From positions 1 to 64,000 of IMG/VR virus record IMGVR_UViG_3300035698_024626: a stretch of 64,000 bases of DNA; one strand, written 5' to 3'. The position numbers and the translations under genes are program-made. The notes beneath the pieces were generated by a model. The model did not search any database, had not been told where the DNA came from, and saw nothing but the letters and a program-made list of their open reading frames with translations. Positions 17,478 to 25,809 of this stretch are shown in pieces (position 1 is the stretch's first letter; each line of letters opens with the position of its first letter). The DNA comes from a virus.

Positions 17478-18182
17478 GTGATCAAGCTAATCCACAAAAA
17501 AATCGAAGATATTTATAAATCGGAAATTGGAGATGTCAATTTAATTATTGCAGATATCCCTGATTGTCTAAATCAAAAATATCCCGATTACATAGACAAA
17601 ATGACCCACGGAGAATATACACATAAATTGCATTGCTGGTTAAATAAGATGGTAACACTAACAGATGGTCCTATATTCCTTCTATTCAACGAACGCTGGA
17701 CAAAAGAGATTGAAGATGCTATTAGCAATACCAATATTCAACTAATCCAACGATTGTTATGGCAATACAATTTTGGAATGGATCAATCTCGTCATAATAG
17801 ATATAGTTTATGTTATAGACCAATATATTGGTTGAATAATCCCTATATGCAACCAGAAAATATTAAAATACCAAGTGATAGACAATTGAAATACGGCGAT
17901 TCAAGAGCGGCAATGAAAGGTAAAATCCCACAAAATGTTTGGAGTTTCCCTAGGATTTGCGGAACTTTCAAAGAACGCAAAAAATGGTTCCCAAACCAAA
18001 TTAATCAAAAAGTAATTGAACGTATTATTTCAGGACATTGCCCTGAGAACGGAACAATTTTAGACCCTTTTATTGGAAGTGGAACCTCAGTTTTTGCCGC
18101 AATTGCAACAAATAGAAACGCCATTGGCTCAGATATAAGCAAAACATGCATTGAAAAAATTAGAAAAAGTTTAAAGTTATGA
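17478..18182 (+). CDS. DNA methyltransferase with degenerate catalytic motif (234 aa)
   Basis: Motif I near the C-terminus, TILDPFIGSGTSVFAA, plus NVWSFPRICGTFKERKKWFP upstream place it with beta-class amino-methyltransferases. In such enzymes motif IV reads ADPPDN; here the N-terminus has IIADIPDCLNQKY (about residues 24-36), replacing the second motif residue and the Asn. It may therefore be altered in activity or substrate. Starts at GTG after GAGAGG; stop overlaps the next gene (ATGA). Confidence 0.7.
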   Translation: MIKLIHKKIEDIYKSEIGDVNLIIADIPDCLNQKYPDYIDKMTHGEYTHKLHCWLNKMVTLTDGPIFLLFNERWTKEIEDAISNTNIQLIQRLLWQYNFGMDQSRHNRYSLCYRPIYWLNNPYMQPENIKIPSDRQLKYGDSRAAMKGKIPQNVWSFPRICGTFKERKKWFPNQINQKVIERIISGHCPENGTILDPFIGSGTSVFAAIATNRNAIGSDISKTCIEKIRKSLKL

Positions 18183-18334
18183 CCAAACAATGTAAACAAT
18201 GCAACAACCCCTTCCAATACAGACGAAACCGAACTTTCTGTTCTCGCCAATGCTATATAAAATATCAAAATAAAATAAAGAAAATCCCGAACATTATATA
18301 TTTTGCTGGTACTACTCCAATACAAGGAAACTAA
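18179..18334 (+). CDS. Small zinc-finger protein (51 aa)
   Basis: MTKQCKQCNNPF then TFCSRQCYIKYQ give a CxxC...CxxxC zinc site of the 'CxxC-x(n)-FCSxxC' type. It overlaps the methyltransferase stop by ATGA, so it is translationally coupled. Role unknown. Confidence 0.65.
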   Translation: MTKQCKQCNNPFQYRRNRTFCSRQCYIKYQNKIKKIPNIIYFAGTTPIQGN

Positions 18335-18339
18335 CGGAA

Positions 18340-18684
18340 ATGAATAAAAATAAGGTGGAGACAATACTTAGTGACTGGATAATAGCCATAGAATCGGGAC
18401 GATCCGGGTCTTTACATAAAATAAAGAGGCTACCAGATGGTTCACATGGACGAATTAAACGAACAAGCGGCAATCCAATTGTTTTTGATGCCAAATATCA
18501 TAAAAACATGGGAATATTAAGGAGTCAGCTATGCGCAGAACTTCCCCATCTAGCTGATGTCATTCGCAGTGATCCTGATTTATTTAATGGTTTTGCTTGG
18601 ACAAGAGGTGATTACGTTGAACTGTATTTCTCACATTACGAAATGGTTATTGCCAAAATCCGACGCGCACTGCCTAGTACCTAA
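18340..18684 (+). CDS. Hypothetical protein (114 aa)
   Basis: Start has AAGGAAACTAACGGAA. Mixed alpha/beta protein (KNKVETILSDWIIAIESGRS) with no recognised family. Lies in an operon with the methyltransferase and zinc proteins. Confidence 0.6.
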   Translation: MNKNKVETILSDWIIAIESGRSGSLHKIKRLPDGSHGRIKRTSGNPIVFDAKYHKNMGILRSQLCAELPHLADVIRSDPDLFNGFAWTRGDYVELYFSHYEMVIAKIRRALPST

Positions 18685-18919
18685 TCGTATTGGCTGCGAC
18701 ATTTGTGGCAAATACCGAGAAAACGTTAAAATAATTCTGTCCGGTATCTGCATCTGCGATCAGTGTGTGGAAAAGATTCTCATATGGTATGTCTATACTT
18801 TTCCTATTAAATCCCTGTGTCCCCATTGCCTTAACAAAAAAAGCAATAAACAATGTAGATACTGCAATTTAAACCTACTTCTCGCGAATGCAATGAAAAC
18901 TATACCTAGCGATGATTGA
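18650..18919 (+). CDS. Zinc-binding protein, start uncertain (about 89 aa)
   Basis: Three CxxC pairs: CDICGKY, CICDQCVEKI and CPHCL...CRYCNL, resembling ClpX-type or ribbon zinc fingers. The reading frame is open further upstream but overlaps the previous gene; the TTG at 18650 is a guess. Stop overlaps a short relic ORF by ATGA. Confidence 0.5.
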   Translation: MPKSDAHCLVPNRIGCDICGKYRENVKIILSGICICDQCVEKILIWYVYTFPIKSLCPHCLNKKSNKQCRYCNLNLLLANAMKTIPSDD

Positions 18920-18965
18920 TTTGGTTGGACAACGATTTGGGCGACTTAACAAGGAGAAACAATGA
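18912..18965 (+). pseudogene. 12-codon relic of a GQ(R/K)FGRL-type endonuclease gene
   Basis: The ORF reads MIDLVGQRFGRL then NKEKQ-stop. The first 12 residues match the N-terminus of the split gene at 29274 (MIDLVGQKFGRL) and resemble the HNH protein at 61940 (YDQRFGKL). The relic runs straight into the AAGGAG site of clpP, as if an endonuclease gene had been removed, leaving its 5' end. Confidence 0.65.
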
Positions 18966-19681
18966 GCAATTATGCGAAAGATGATATCGACAGGTGGTTC
19001 GAGTTCAGCTACTTACCCTCTAAAAGAACAATCTACGTTGGCTCTCGGGATTCTGAAACACAAAGTGGAGAAGGTGAATCTGGAACTGACTGCAAAATGA
19101 GCGAATTTTTCCTTAAGGCAATGCTCCACCTTACCAATGTGTCGTCCAAGCCTATTTTTGTTCACATGAACAACATAGGTGGAGATTACCAGCACGGAAT
19201 GGCGATATACGATGCCATCAGATTATCCCCAGCACATGTTTATGGAATTGCCTGGAGTTACGCGACGAGCATGGGCTCCATTATCCTACAAGCTTTTGAT
19301 ACTAGAATAATTACACCAAATTGTATTTTCATGCTACACGATGGAACCGAAGAATTAAGCGGTACTTGCAAAACTGTCGAAGCGTGGGCTAAAAATACAA
19401 CAAAAACACGACAACTAATGTACAAAATTTATTACAGTAGAATGAAAGCGTCAAAGCCTCGCATTACAATAAAGAAAATTGAAGAATTATGTTCCCACGA
19501 TACAATTTTCAATGCCGAAGAGGCGGTAGCTAGTGGCCTTGCTGACTGGATCATGGAGGGGATAAATGATCAATATAGATTTTTCGCAACAGATACACAA
19601 GACGCCAAATGGACCTCTGGAATGACAAGCGATAAGCGTGAGATAGAAGGTGAGCACGAAGCAGAAGAAAATGGTGACTAA
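18962..19681 (+). CDS. clpP: ClpP-like serine protease (239 aa)
   Basis: ClpP/crotonase-fold peptidase: PIFVHMNNIGGDYQHGMAIY, the nucleophile Ser in SYATSMGSIIL, His in CIFMLHDGTEE, and a candidate Asp in the region of CSHDTIFNAEEAVASGLADWI. ClpP forms a barrel degrading proteins delivered by AAA+ partners. It lies outside the capsid block, so a role in host or phage protein turnover is likelier than prohead maturation. The C-terminus is a charged extension (about 20 residues). Confidence 0.85.
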   Translation: MSNYAKDDIDRWFEFSYLPSKRTIYVGSRDSETQSGEGESGTDCKMSEFFLKAMLHLTNVSSKPIFVHMNNIGGDYQHGMAIYDAIRLSPAHVYGIAWSYATSMGSIILQAFDTRIITPNCIFMLHDGTEELSGTCKTVEAWAKNTTKTRQLMYKIYYSRMKASKPRITIKKIEELCSHDTIFNAEEAVASGLADWIMEGINDQYRFFATDTQDAKWTSGMTSDKREIEGEHEAEENGD

Positions 19682-19683
19682 TA

Positions 19684-20256
19684 ATGAATCTGAATGTTTT
19701 CCAAAAACAAGCTAGAAGGACGGCAGTATACCCCAATGTCGGCAATAACATGTTGTACCCTGTTCTTGGATTACTGGGGGAATGTGGAGAAATATGCGAA
19801 AAAGTAAAAAAACTAGAACGCGACGACAATGGAATAATGACTGATCAACGTCGAGAAGCAATCGCAAAAGAGCTAGGTGATGCAATGTGGTATATTTCCA
19901 GCATTTGTTCGGAAATTGGCGCAGAATTGGATATGGTCTACGCAATGCGGGGTTTCAGGGCCGCCAATCATACCGGAGGTTTCGATCTATCAAGGGTCAC
20001 ACTCCACCTAATGTTTTGCGCAACAGAAGTGGCCAAAGCCATCGAATCGTGGTACTACCATCATAACAGTGCAATTCATCAGCACCCCTATTATATGGAC
20101 ACCACATCCCAAATGTCATATGTTATACATTGCATAACGGAAATCGCTCGTCAAGTTTGCAATATGTCTATTGAAGAAATATGTGCAGCTAATATGAAAA
20201 AGTTGTTAGATCGTAAAAGTCGCGGAACTCTATTAGGAGAAGGCGATAATCGCTAG
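19684..20256 (+). CDS. MazG-like nucleotide pyrophosphohydrolase (190 aa)
   Basis: LGLLGECGEICEKVKKLERD and later AIAKELGDAMWYISSICSEI give the EEx(n)ExxD-type MazG metal site (E-x-x-E ... E-x-x-D). It hydrolyses NTPs/dNTPs to monophosphates and in phages may lower ppGpp or non-canonical nucleotides. A second, more divergent half (LHLMFCATEVAKAIESWYY) looks like a degenerate repeat. Follows clpP by two bases. Confidence 0.85.
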   Translation: MNLNVFQKQARRTAVYPNVGNNMLYPVLGLLGECGEICEKVKKLERDDNGIMTDQRREAIAKELGDAMWYISSICSEIGAELDMVYAMRGFRAANHTGGFDLSRVTLHLMFCATEVAKAIESWYYHHNSAIHQHPYYMDTTSQMSYVIHCITEIARQVCNMSIEEICAANMKKLLDRKSRGTLLGEGDNR

Positions 20257-20267
20257 AGTAAATGGTG

Positions 20268-20273
20268 TATAAT
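20268..20273 (+). promoter_or_regulatory. -10-like box GGTGTATAAT before Nudix gene
   Basis: AAATGGTGTATAATAACTATG lies about 45 bp upstream of the Nudix ATG. It is a plus-strand member of the box family seen throughout the window. Confidence 0.5.
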
Positions 20274-20318
20274 AACTATGATAAAAGTCCTATTCTATAA
20301 AAAGAAGGGATACAATCA

Positions 20319-20741
20319 ATGATTGATGTTGCTTGGATAGTTATTCGAAAACAAAGCCGTTTCCTATTAGCACAACGCTCCCCTAACGACAAGGCGGGTG
20401 GAGCCTGGGTGTTCCCAGGTGGCAAAAAGGATTCAATAGATAATAATTTGATCCAAACTGCTCGCAGAGAACTATTAGAAGAAGTGGGGCTAAAAGGTAG
20501 TGACTTCCACCAATTGTTGCAAATATCCCAAAATAAGTATCGCATTTGGATTTTTGCGTGTCTCAAGTGGATCGGTCAACCACAACCTAATTGCAACGAT
20601 ATTGTCGGCATAGGATGGTTTACGTTACAAGAAATGTACGCAATGAAAGAGAACTTAGCTCCGTATGTCAATACCATGCTGCCTGAACTTGCATATTGCG
20701 CACAACACTACAAAGCCCATCCAGAAGAATGGAAGTGGTAG
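20319..20741 (+). CDS. Nudix hydrolase (140 aa)
   Basis: The Nudix box is GKKDSIDNNLIQTARRELLE followed by EVGL, matching Gx5Ex7REUxEExGU with Asp in place of the first Glu. The MutT-like N-terminus reads WIVIRKQSRFLLAQRSPNDK. It probably sanitises or degrades nucleoside diphosphate derivatives. Substrate not readable. Confidence 0.9.
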   Translation: MIDVAWIVIRKQSRFLLAQRSPNDKAGGAWVFPGGKKDSIDNNLIQTARRELLEEVGLKGSDFHQLLQISQNKYRIWIFACLKWIGQPQPNCNDIVGIGWFTLQEMYAMKENLAPYVNTMLPELAYCAQHYKAHPEEWKW

Positions 20742-20763
20742 CAAGAGAAAGCTGGTGGATTCT

Positions 20764-21024
20764 ATGGCAAAAATTATAAAACCGGTTTTAGCAGAAAAAT
20801 TTGAAAATCTATTGTGGGCGAACACCCCCGTCGATTGGATTGTTAAAGGACTTTTCATAAACGGCGCTCTTCATATCATAGTTATTCTCCCACAACACAA
20901 CTCTTATAGAATGCGAAGAAAATTCCCCATAGACGTACTCGAAGCAAGAAAAGACGATTTACAAGGGCTAGCTCAAGATTGCGTACATGAGATGCGATCT
21001 GAAACCGATAAAATTCCGCAATAA
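20764..21024 (+). CDS. Hypothetical protein (86 aa)
   Basis: Start at the ATG after GGTGGATTCT; a longer frame upstream overlaps the Nudix gene. No family recognised. Followed closely by the next gene. Confidence 0.55.
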   Translation: MAKIIKPVLAEKFENLLWANTPVDWIVKGLFINGALHIIVILPQHNSYRMRRKFPIDVLEARKDDLQGLAQDCVHEMRSETDKIPQ

Positions 21025-21034
21025 GGAAAATAAC

Positions 21035-21391
21035 GTGCATATTTCACAGAATAATCGCAAGCCCATATTGGAGTTCTTACTACATAGATGGCAACTCTTA
21101 ACATCACTTTCGGCAGCAGAAATAGTATGGTATGCAGAAAAAACTTGCGATCCAAAAGATGGTGACCTTATACAACTAATACCCATCGTCATTTCCGCCC
21201 AGCCTACAAAACAGATTATGATAATTAAACGACACATCATCTCCATATTGCCAGAAGCAAGGTTCATAGACTACAATTACGAGACTCCCTGCGAACTTAT
21301 TCCCAAAGATTTTATAGAACTTTATGCCAACGAACAAACACAGTGCATTAGCAAAGTACGGGAACTCATAAAGAAGCTCAAAGTTCAATGA
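21035..21391 (+). CDS. Hypothetical protein, GTG start (118 aa)
   Basis: GTG at 21035 with AAGGAAAATAAC upstream. Contains VWYAEKTCDPKDGDLIQLIP and a C-terminal helix with YANEQTQCISKVRELIKKLK. The stop overlaps the next start (ATGA). Function unknown. Confidence 0.55.
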   Translation: MHISQNNRKPILEFLLHRWQLLTSLSAAEIVWYAEKTCDPKDGDLIQLIPIVISAQPTKQIMIIKRHIISILPEARFIDYNYETPCELIPKDFIELYANEQTQCISKVRELIKKLKVQ

Positions 21392-22299
21392 AACAAGAAC
21401 GCGCCCTAGAACGTTGTTTACAGAACCCAGATTATCTCGTCGTCGCCGGGTCTAAGCTATATGGCACCGCCACTCCAAAAAGTGACCACGACCTTAGAGG
21501 ATTCGTGGTGCCCCCTTTCGAGTACACGACAGGTCTCAGTAGATTCGACCAACAAGTCATTCGAGAACCAGACACGGTAATCTATTCCATCAAACGAACA
21601 TTCGAATTGTTGATTAGGGGAGACCCACTCATCTATGAGATTCTGTGCGCACCAGAACCAAATATTATTGAACAGAGCGACATTGGTAGGGTTTTACGCC
21701 GAAATCGCGAACTGTTCGCTTGCAAAAAATTCGCTCGCCGTATCAGCGGATACGCTCAATCAGAATGGCGCAAAGTTACTGGCACCCAATTGGTCCCAAT
21801 CAAAAGAACACCAAACGAAGATGAAGTGATTGAAAATATCCGCCAAATATTCCGTCCACAGAAAGGAGAAATGGATGAAATTATTCGTCTTCTACTCTTA
21901 CGATACCCCAGAGAGACAAGACCTGCCCGACGCAAACTAGGGGCGAAAAGGAAACTCCAGATAGAGAGATATGGATATTGTACCTCCAGCGCATCACACA
22001 CTATTCGGCTTTTGGGCCAACTCAAAGAATTGATGGAGACTGGCAATCTTACTTTTCCTAGACCTGATGCCAAACTCCTGCTAGCAATCAAACAAGGAAC
22101 CGTGAAGCTCGCACAGGTAACGGAAATCTATAACGAATCACTACACGAAGCTAAACAAGCAGAAGGAAACTCCACGCTTCCTGGTCGTGCGCCAATCAAA
22201 AAGATAAGGGATATCTTCCACGAAATTATTGCAGCAGCATTGATCCAAGACAAACGGGCTACGACCTACGCCCAGGCTTATCGAAAGAAGTGGGAGTGA
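21388..22299 (+). CDS. RlaP-type nucleotidyltransferase (303 aa)
   Basis: Polymerase-beta superfamily protein: VVAGSKLYGTATPKSDHDLR is the G-S-x(n)-S-D-x-D-x-R nucleotidyltransferase core, followed by IYSIKRTFELLIRGDPLIYE as in the RlaP/COG3541 family linked to RNA repair. It would transfer a nucleotide to an unknown acceptor, possibly tRNA or RNA ends. Overlaps both neighbours. Confidence 0.75.
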   Translation: MKQERALERCLQNPDYLVVAGSKLYGTATPKSDHDLRGFVVPPFEYTTGLSRFDQQVIREPDTVIYSIKRTFELLIRGDPLIYEILCAPEPNIIEQSDIGRVLRRNRELFACKKFARRISGYAQSEWRKVTGTQLVPIKRTPNEDEVIENIRQIFRPQKGEMDEIIRLLLLRYPRETRPARRKLGAKRKLQIERYGYCTSSASHTIRLLGQLKELMETGNLTFPRPDAKLLLAIKQGTVKLAQVTEIYNESLHEAKQAEGNSTLPGRAPIKKIRDIFHEIIAAALIQDKRATTYAQAYRKKWE

Positions 22300-22739
22300 T
22301 GGGGAAAACTATACCTGTTGAATGTGCTGTTTGCGGCACAACTTTTGACAAGCCACTCAAACGATTCAATCAAACGATCAAGCTGGGTAAGCAACACACA
22401 TGCTCTCGCACGTGCGCCTCTAAACTCACAAATGAACAGCGTAGATGCGAACCAATTACTTCGAGTGCGAAGAACACCCGTAAGGACAAGGAGAAATATC
22501 CTGAGAAAAACAAGGCTCGCGAATTGGTGCGTCGAGCATTAAAAACTGGCAAGCTCATACCACCAGAAGAATGTGAGTATTGTTTCAGGGACGACAAATC
22601 GTTGGAGGCTCACCATCCAGATCATTTAAGACCATTTTTGATTTCGTTTTTTTGCAAAGAATGTCATGCGCTCGCAGACAGCGATTCGGATAAATGGGAA
22701 GATTTGGCAACCGATTACTCTAGCCAGATCAAATCATAA
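22299..22739 (+). CDS. HNH-like zinc protein (146 aa)
   Basis: N-terminal CAVCGTTFDKP with CSRTCAS zinc site, then ECEYCFRDDKSLEAHHPDHL and FFCKECHALAD, a compact HNH/zinc core with CxxC, HH-x-D and CxxC. Start at 22299 overlaps the previous stop (TGATG). It may be a small homing-type nuclease or a DNA-binding protein. Confidence 0.65.
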   Translation: MGKTIPVECAVCGTTFDKPLKRFNQTIKLGKQHTCSRTCASKLTNEQRRCEPITSSAKNTRKDKEKYPEKNKARELVRRALKTGKLIPPEECEYCFRDDKSLEAHHPDHLRPFLISFFCKECHALADSDSDKWEDLATDYSSQIKS

Positions 22740-23159
22740 CTCCTCATCGTGAGGATCGAACTGACACGCCTCCCCTTCGCCATATGGCAAACGATAATTG
22801 CTCAAATCGAATGGCAATAAATCAATATCTGTTTTGGTTTCATTTAATGTTACTTCCACAGCCTCCATCCCGCATACAAATGCCACAAACGCTTCCGTAT
22901 TTGCGCCAAGACTGTCTTTCCAACTAGGCAATAAGGCAATCTTATTGCATCTATTGACGATTGCGTTGATATCTGTTGTCATACAACTCGCAAATGAAGA
23001 TCGAAGGTAACTCCCATGTTCCGATGGATTAAAGACCGTAAATCCTTTATCTCTTAATAGACCGGCCACCAAAGTGAACATTTCTTTATTCAAATTGGGA
23101 ATACCCCGCATACATCCTGCGAGATAGAAATCGTACTTCTTCTTTTTTTTCCCAAACAC
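22734..23159 (-). CDS. DUF4406 / deoxyribosyltransferase-like protein (141 aa)
   Basis: YDFYLAGCMRGIPNLNKEMF, FTVFNPSEHG and a MTTDINAIVNRCNKIALLPS segment match the nucleoside 2-deoxyribosyltransferase-like fold (DUF4406). Start is GTG after AGGGGGTTAAT. Convergent with the upstream plus-strand block. Substrate unknown. Confidence 0.7.
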   Translation of the reverse strand: MFGKKKKKYDFYLAGCMRGIPNLNKEMFTLVAGLLRDKGFTVFNPSEHGSYLRSSFASCMTTDINAIVNRCNKIALLPSWKDSLGANTEAFVAFVCGMEAVEVTLNETKTDIDLLPFDLSNYRLPYGEGEACQFDPHDEEL

Positions 23160-23182
23160 ATTAACCCCCTAGTCAACACGAC

Positions 23183-23392
23183 TCATCCCATCATCTTCCC
23201 GCCTTCATTCCTCCTAATGTCTCTAGATAAACCAACGAATCCCTTTCTTAGACACAAGTCGGCACATCGTTGTCTGCACGCATCCCAAACGAAGCGGCAT
23301 TGATTCTTAATGAAAAGATAATCAAATGGGTCCATCCCGGCCATAAGGAGTTCATGGCACCACGCATCGAATTCTAAATCTAACGTTTCCAC
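23183..23392 (-). CDS. Hypothetical Cys-containing protein (69 aa)
   Basis: The GTG at 23392 overlaps the previous stop (TAGTG) and has AGGGAAG upstream. Contains LEFDAWCHELLMAGMDPFDY and CRQRCADLCLRKGFVGL. No family recognised. Confidence 0.5.
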   Translation of the reverse strand: METLDLEFDAWCHELLMAGMDPFDYLFIKNQCRFVWDACRQRCADLCLRKGFVGLSRDIRRNEGGKMMG

Positions 23393-23574
23393 TACTCTTC
23401 CCTGCGCTTCCAAATAGCATCTTGCTTGCGTTTGATCATTATATCGAATGTCTCGTTTGATAGAGGTTCATGTTCATCGGTGTCCGCATCAGCCTCATCG
23501 CTCGACGATATAATTGGCGCGTCTTCCTCTGACCCATCTTCAACAAAATCGAAGTGAAGTTGTTCGCCCTCCAT
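23392..23574 (-). CDS. Small acidic hypothetical protein (60 aa)
   Basis: Begins MEGEQLHFDFVEDGSEEDAP; strongly acidic, Ser/Asp-rich. Start with GGGAGG upstream. Function unknown; part of a leftward operon of small genes. Confidence 0.55.
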   Translation of the reverse strand: MEGEQLHFDFVEDGSEEDAPIISSSDEADADTDEHEPLSNETFDIMIKRKQDAIWKRREE

Positions 23575-23595
23575 TGTGTCGTAGCCTCCCTTAAA

Positions 23596-23781
23596 TCAAT
23601 CAATTTCGGCATTTTGTTCCGAGTCCTTTAGTATCAAAATCCCAACATCAGCTTGTTGCAATATATTTGCAATACGATATAAATTAACTGCAATGACAGT
23701 CATCGCCAAAGTCAATATAAACACCCTAATCCATTTACCCAAACTCGAAACACGAAAAACCTTAAACTGTGCTGGCTCCAT
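23596..23781 (-). CDS. Small single-pass membrane protein (61 aa)
   Basis: One hydrophobic helix, WIRVFILTLAMTVIAVNLY, after a basic N-terminus. ATG at 23781 has GGAGACGGAAG upstream and overlaps the end of the P-loop gene. Function unknown. Confidence 0.55.
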   Translation of the reverse strand: MEPAQFKVFRVSSLGKWIRVFILTLAMTVIAVNLYRIANILQQADVGILILKDSEQNAEID

Positions 23782-24817
23782 CTTCCGTCTCCGTAACGGT
23801 GTTAAAACAAAACAGTTGTTGCAACACATATTCCCAATCTTCGCAATGGGCTTCTACGTGAGGAACATTATGATTGCGCAAAAATATCTCGATCTGATTA
23901 TCAATCGAACGCGCTGTAGCCTCGTCATGGAAGCGTATACCGTTTTCTCGGTATTGCTGAAATCGTAGGAACACCATGTCGGTATAGTTATGAAGATCAA
24001 GCAACACCCATTTGTAAAGCTTGCTAAGTATCAAGCGGTTAACAGAGCTTCGGGTTTCTCCCCTATGTAAAGCTGCATAGATGTATGATAGGAATGTTGG
24101 ACAATCCGAAACAACAATGTCAGATCGTTTTGCTGCATCCAACTCCCTGGCTCGTTGTCCTGCGTAAATCAAAATCTGTTCAGTAAAACCTGGATTGCGA
24201 TCATACTTCTGAACAAAGGACGTAGCGTATTCTTGTACAGGAAAAGAGTTGCCGTCAAGCGTAGTGTTCAGTGCGGTGGTGAACAATCGAGACACTTCGG
24301 ACTTTCCAGAGCTTGGTGCACCACAAATACCAATCCGACGAACAAAATAGTCCCAGGCAGAGAACGGACATGTAGTGAAGGCGTGTGGATACCCTAAAAT
24401 CTGATGTAGAGGCGGGATATCCCGCTCACCACACACCTCACATTCTACGACAGCGACTTTGAGAGGAAGCTCCACGAAATCTACGGTCACAGCAATCCAC
24501 AGATAACTAGGGAGTAGCAATTTATATCGTTGCTTTTTGACAACCAGTTCGGCTTGCGGAATCAACAAACGAGCAGCCTCGACAGAAAGCCCTACAGACT
24601 CTTCAACACGAACACCAGACAACTTCTTTCCGACTTTGTTTTGAAGAAAATGCCTGATTTGTCCACCTGTTGTCTCCACACGAATACGAGTATCTTTCGA
24701 GAGATAGTGGTCAACAACATCTATAGGGTCGGCTAACTTATGACCACCTTGATCGAGCAACCGTTTAATAGATGCGTAATCGAAAATATATGAGTCTTCC
24801 TTTTCATTATTGACCAT
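23762..24817 (-). CDS. NadR-like P-loop kinase/ATPase with N-terminal extension (351 aa)
   Basis: The C-terminal half holds a Walker A GICGAPSSGKSEVSR and IVVSDCPTFLSYIYA, with VFLRFQQYRENGIRFHDEAT as in NadR-type AAA_28 kinases. The N-terminal ~165 residues are separate, include a CEVC cysteine pair, and were not recognised. NadR kinases phosphorylate nicotinamide riboside, so a role in phage NAD metabolism is possible. Confidence 0.7.
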   Translation of the reverse strand: MVNNEKEDSYIFDYASIKRLLDQGGHKLADPIDVVDHYLSKDTRIRVETTGGQIRHFLQNKVGKKLSGVRVEESVGLSVEAARLLIPQAELVVKKQRYKLLLPSYLWIAVTVDFVELPLKVAVVECEVCGERDIPPLHQILGYPHAFTTCPFSAWDYFVRRIGICGAPSSGKSEVSRLFTTALNTTLDGNSFPVQEYATSFVQKYDRNPGFTEQILIYAGQRARELDAAKRSDIVVSDCPTFLSYIYAALHRGETRSSVNRLILSKLYKWVLLDLHNYTDMVFLRFQQYRENGIRFHDEATARSIDNQIEIFLRNHNVPHVEAHCEDWEYVLQQLFCFNTVTETEDGASTV

Positions 24818-25130
24818 CTAATTCTCCTACGTTGTTCGTCTTACAGCCGGACACATTAGGGTCAAGAATTGCAAAATCATTCAAACATTTCTCCAACTCT
24901 TCTGGACCCATCCTGATAGTGAAAAAATGGCCATTAGTTTTAGGATTGTAATCTTCTGCCATAATGCCAAATACAGTTATGTCCCCAACTTCATACTTGT
25001 ATAATGCGGCAGTAACTCGATAGTTTTTAATGGGCAAACATTTATAGTGTAACCCCTTGGGACGAACTATCTGATTATGCCATTTCTCCTCAAAAGCGAC
25101 ACTCTCTTCTTTATCTACACTATTTATCAA
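24807..25130 (-). CDS. Hypothetical protein, TTG start (107 aa)
   Basis: TTG at 25130 overlaps the preceding stop (TTGA) and follows GAGGAGAGCAA, so a non-ATG start is likely. Contains KCLPIKNYRVTAALYKYEVG and TNGHFFTIRMGPEELEKCLN. Function unknown. Confidence 0.55.
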   Translation of the reverse strand: MINSVDKEESVAFEEKWHNQIVRPKGLHYKCLPIKNYRVTAALYKYEVGDITVFGIMAEDYNPKTNGHFFTIRMGPEELEKCLNDFAILDPNVSGCKTNNVGELDGQ

Positions 25131-25429
25131 TTGCTCTCCTCTGTATCGTCCCAGGTGAGAACTAAAGCTTTCGTCTTAACTAAATCCGCCTGAAGTGATT
25201 CAATTCTTGCAGCCCGCATTTCTTCAGCACGCACAATAGCGCAAAGAGGGGTGATATGCCAATCTGATTTACCATACCAACGACCTTCTTTTTTATTTTT
25301 TCCAATGATAAAGAGAAAACTACCAAACTGCCAAATATCGTTTTTTTGGATACTTACAACCTGGACCCCTTCTTCCAGAGCATGTTTCGTAAGATAGATC
25401 GGTGTTTTTATATTCCAATTGACCGACAT
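25127..25429 (-). CDS. Hypothetical protein (100 aa)
   Basis: Start with GGGAGAACGTGT. Contains LFIIGKNKKEGRWYGKSDWH and a C-terminal helix. No family recognised. Confidence 0.55.
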   Translation of the reverse strand: MSVNWNIKTPIYLTKHALEEGVQVVSIQKNDIWQFGSFLFIIGKNKKEGRWYGKSDWHITPLCAIVRAEEMRAARIESLQADLVKTKALVLTWDDTEESN

Positions 25430-25444
25430 ACACGTTCTCCCTAC

Positions 25445-25741
25445 CTAATCACCACATTCTGGACTTATTGGCAATAATTCCAACAAAGATTGAGGAACAA
25501 ATGATCCCTCCCAGGCACCCGCTTGTTCCCGTGCCATTTCGGGGGATAGGTCACTATTCATCCGATGATGTTCGCAAGCCATTGCGGCGAGTAATGTACC
25601 CTCATCTACAAGACAGGTATCCCAAACCATGACTCCACCACCAACTTCGTCACTAAAATATGTAAAGCCACCTACACAGTTAGGCTTCCTATACAATCGC
25701 GCTCCGTTGGCAAGACATCCCAAATCTTCGGTCTTATCCAT
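25445..25741 (-). CDS. Hypothetical protein (98 aa)
   Basis: Start with GAGGAGGTAGGAAA. Contains GGFTYFSDEVGGGVMVWDTC and LLAAMACEHHRMNSD. Function unknown. Confidence 0.55.
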   Translation of the reverse strand: MDKTEDLGCLANGARLYRKPNCVGGFTYFSDEVGGGVMVWDTCLVDEGTLLAAMACEHHRMNSDLSPEMAREQAGAWEGSFVPQSLLELLPISPECGD

Positions 25742-25761
25742 TTTCCTACCTCCTCAATTCC

Positions 25762-25796
25762 AACAAAAAAGGGGGGATGGCCATCCTGGACCACCC
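25762..25796 (-). terminator. Rho-independent terminator
   Basis: On the minus strand GGGGGTGG ... CCATCCCCCC is followed by TTTTTT, just after the stop of the 59-aa gene at 25810. One bulged base in the stem. Confidence 0.75.
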
Positions 25797-25809
25797 CCGC
25801 CCTGGTTTA

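Noticed and set aside
18962-19681. Calling the ClpP-like gene the prohead maturation protease.
   Set aside because: A separate protease with a fused scaffold is already in the capsid operon, and this gene is in a different, oppositely oriented block.
20278-20322. A 14-codon upstream ORF overlapping the Nudix start, as a leader peptide.
   Set aside because: Its ATG lies within a few bases of the TATAAT box, so it would not be in the transcript.
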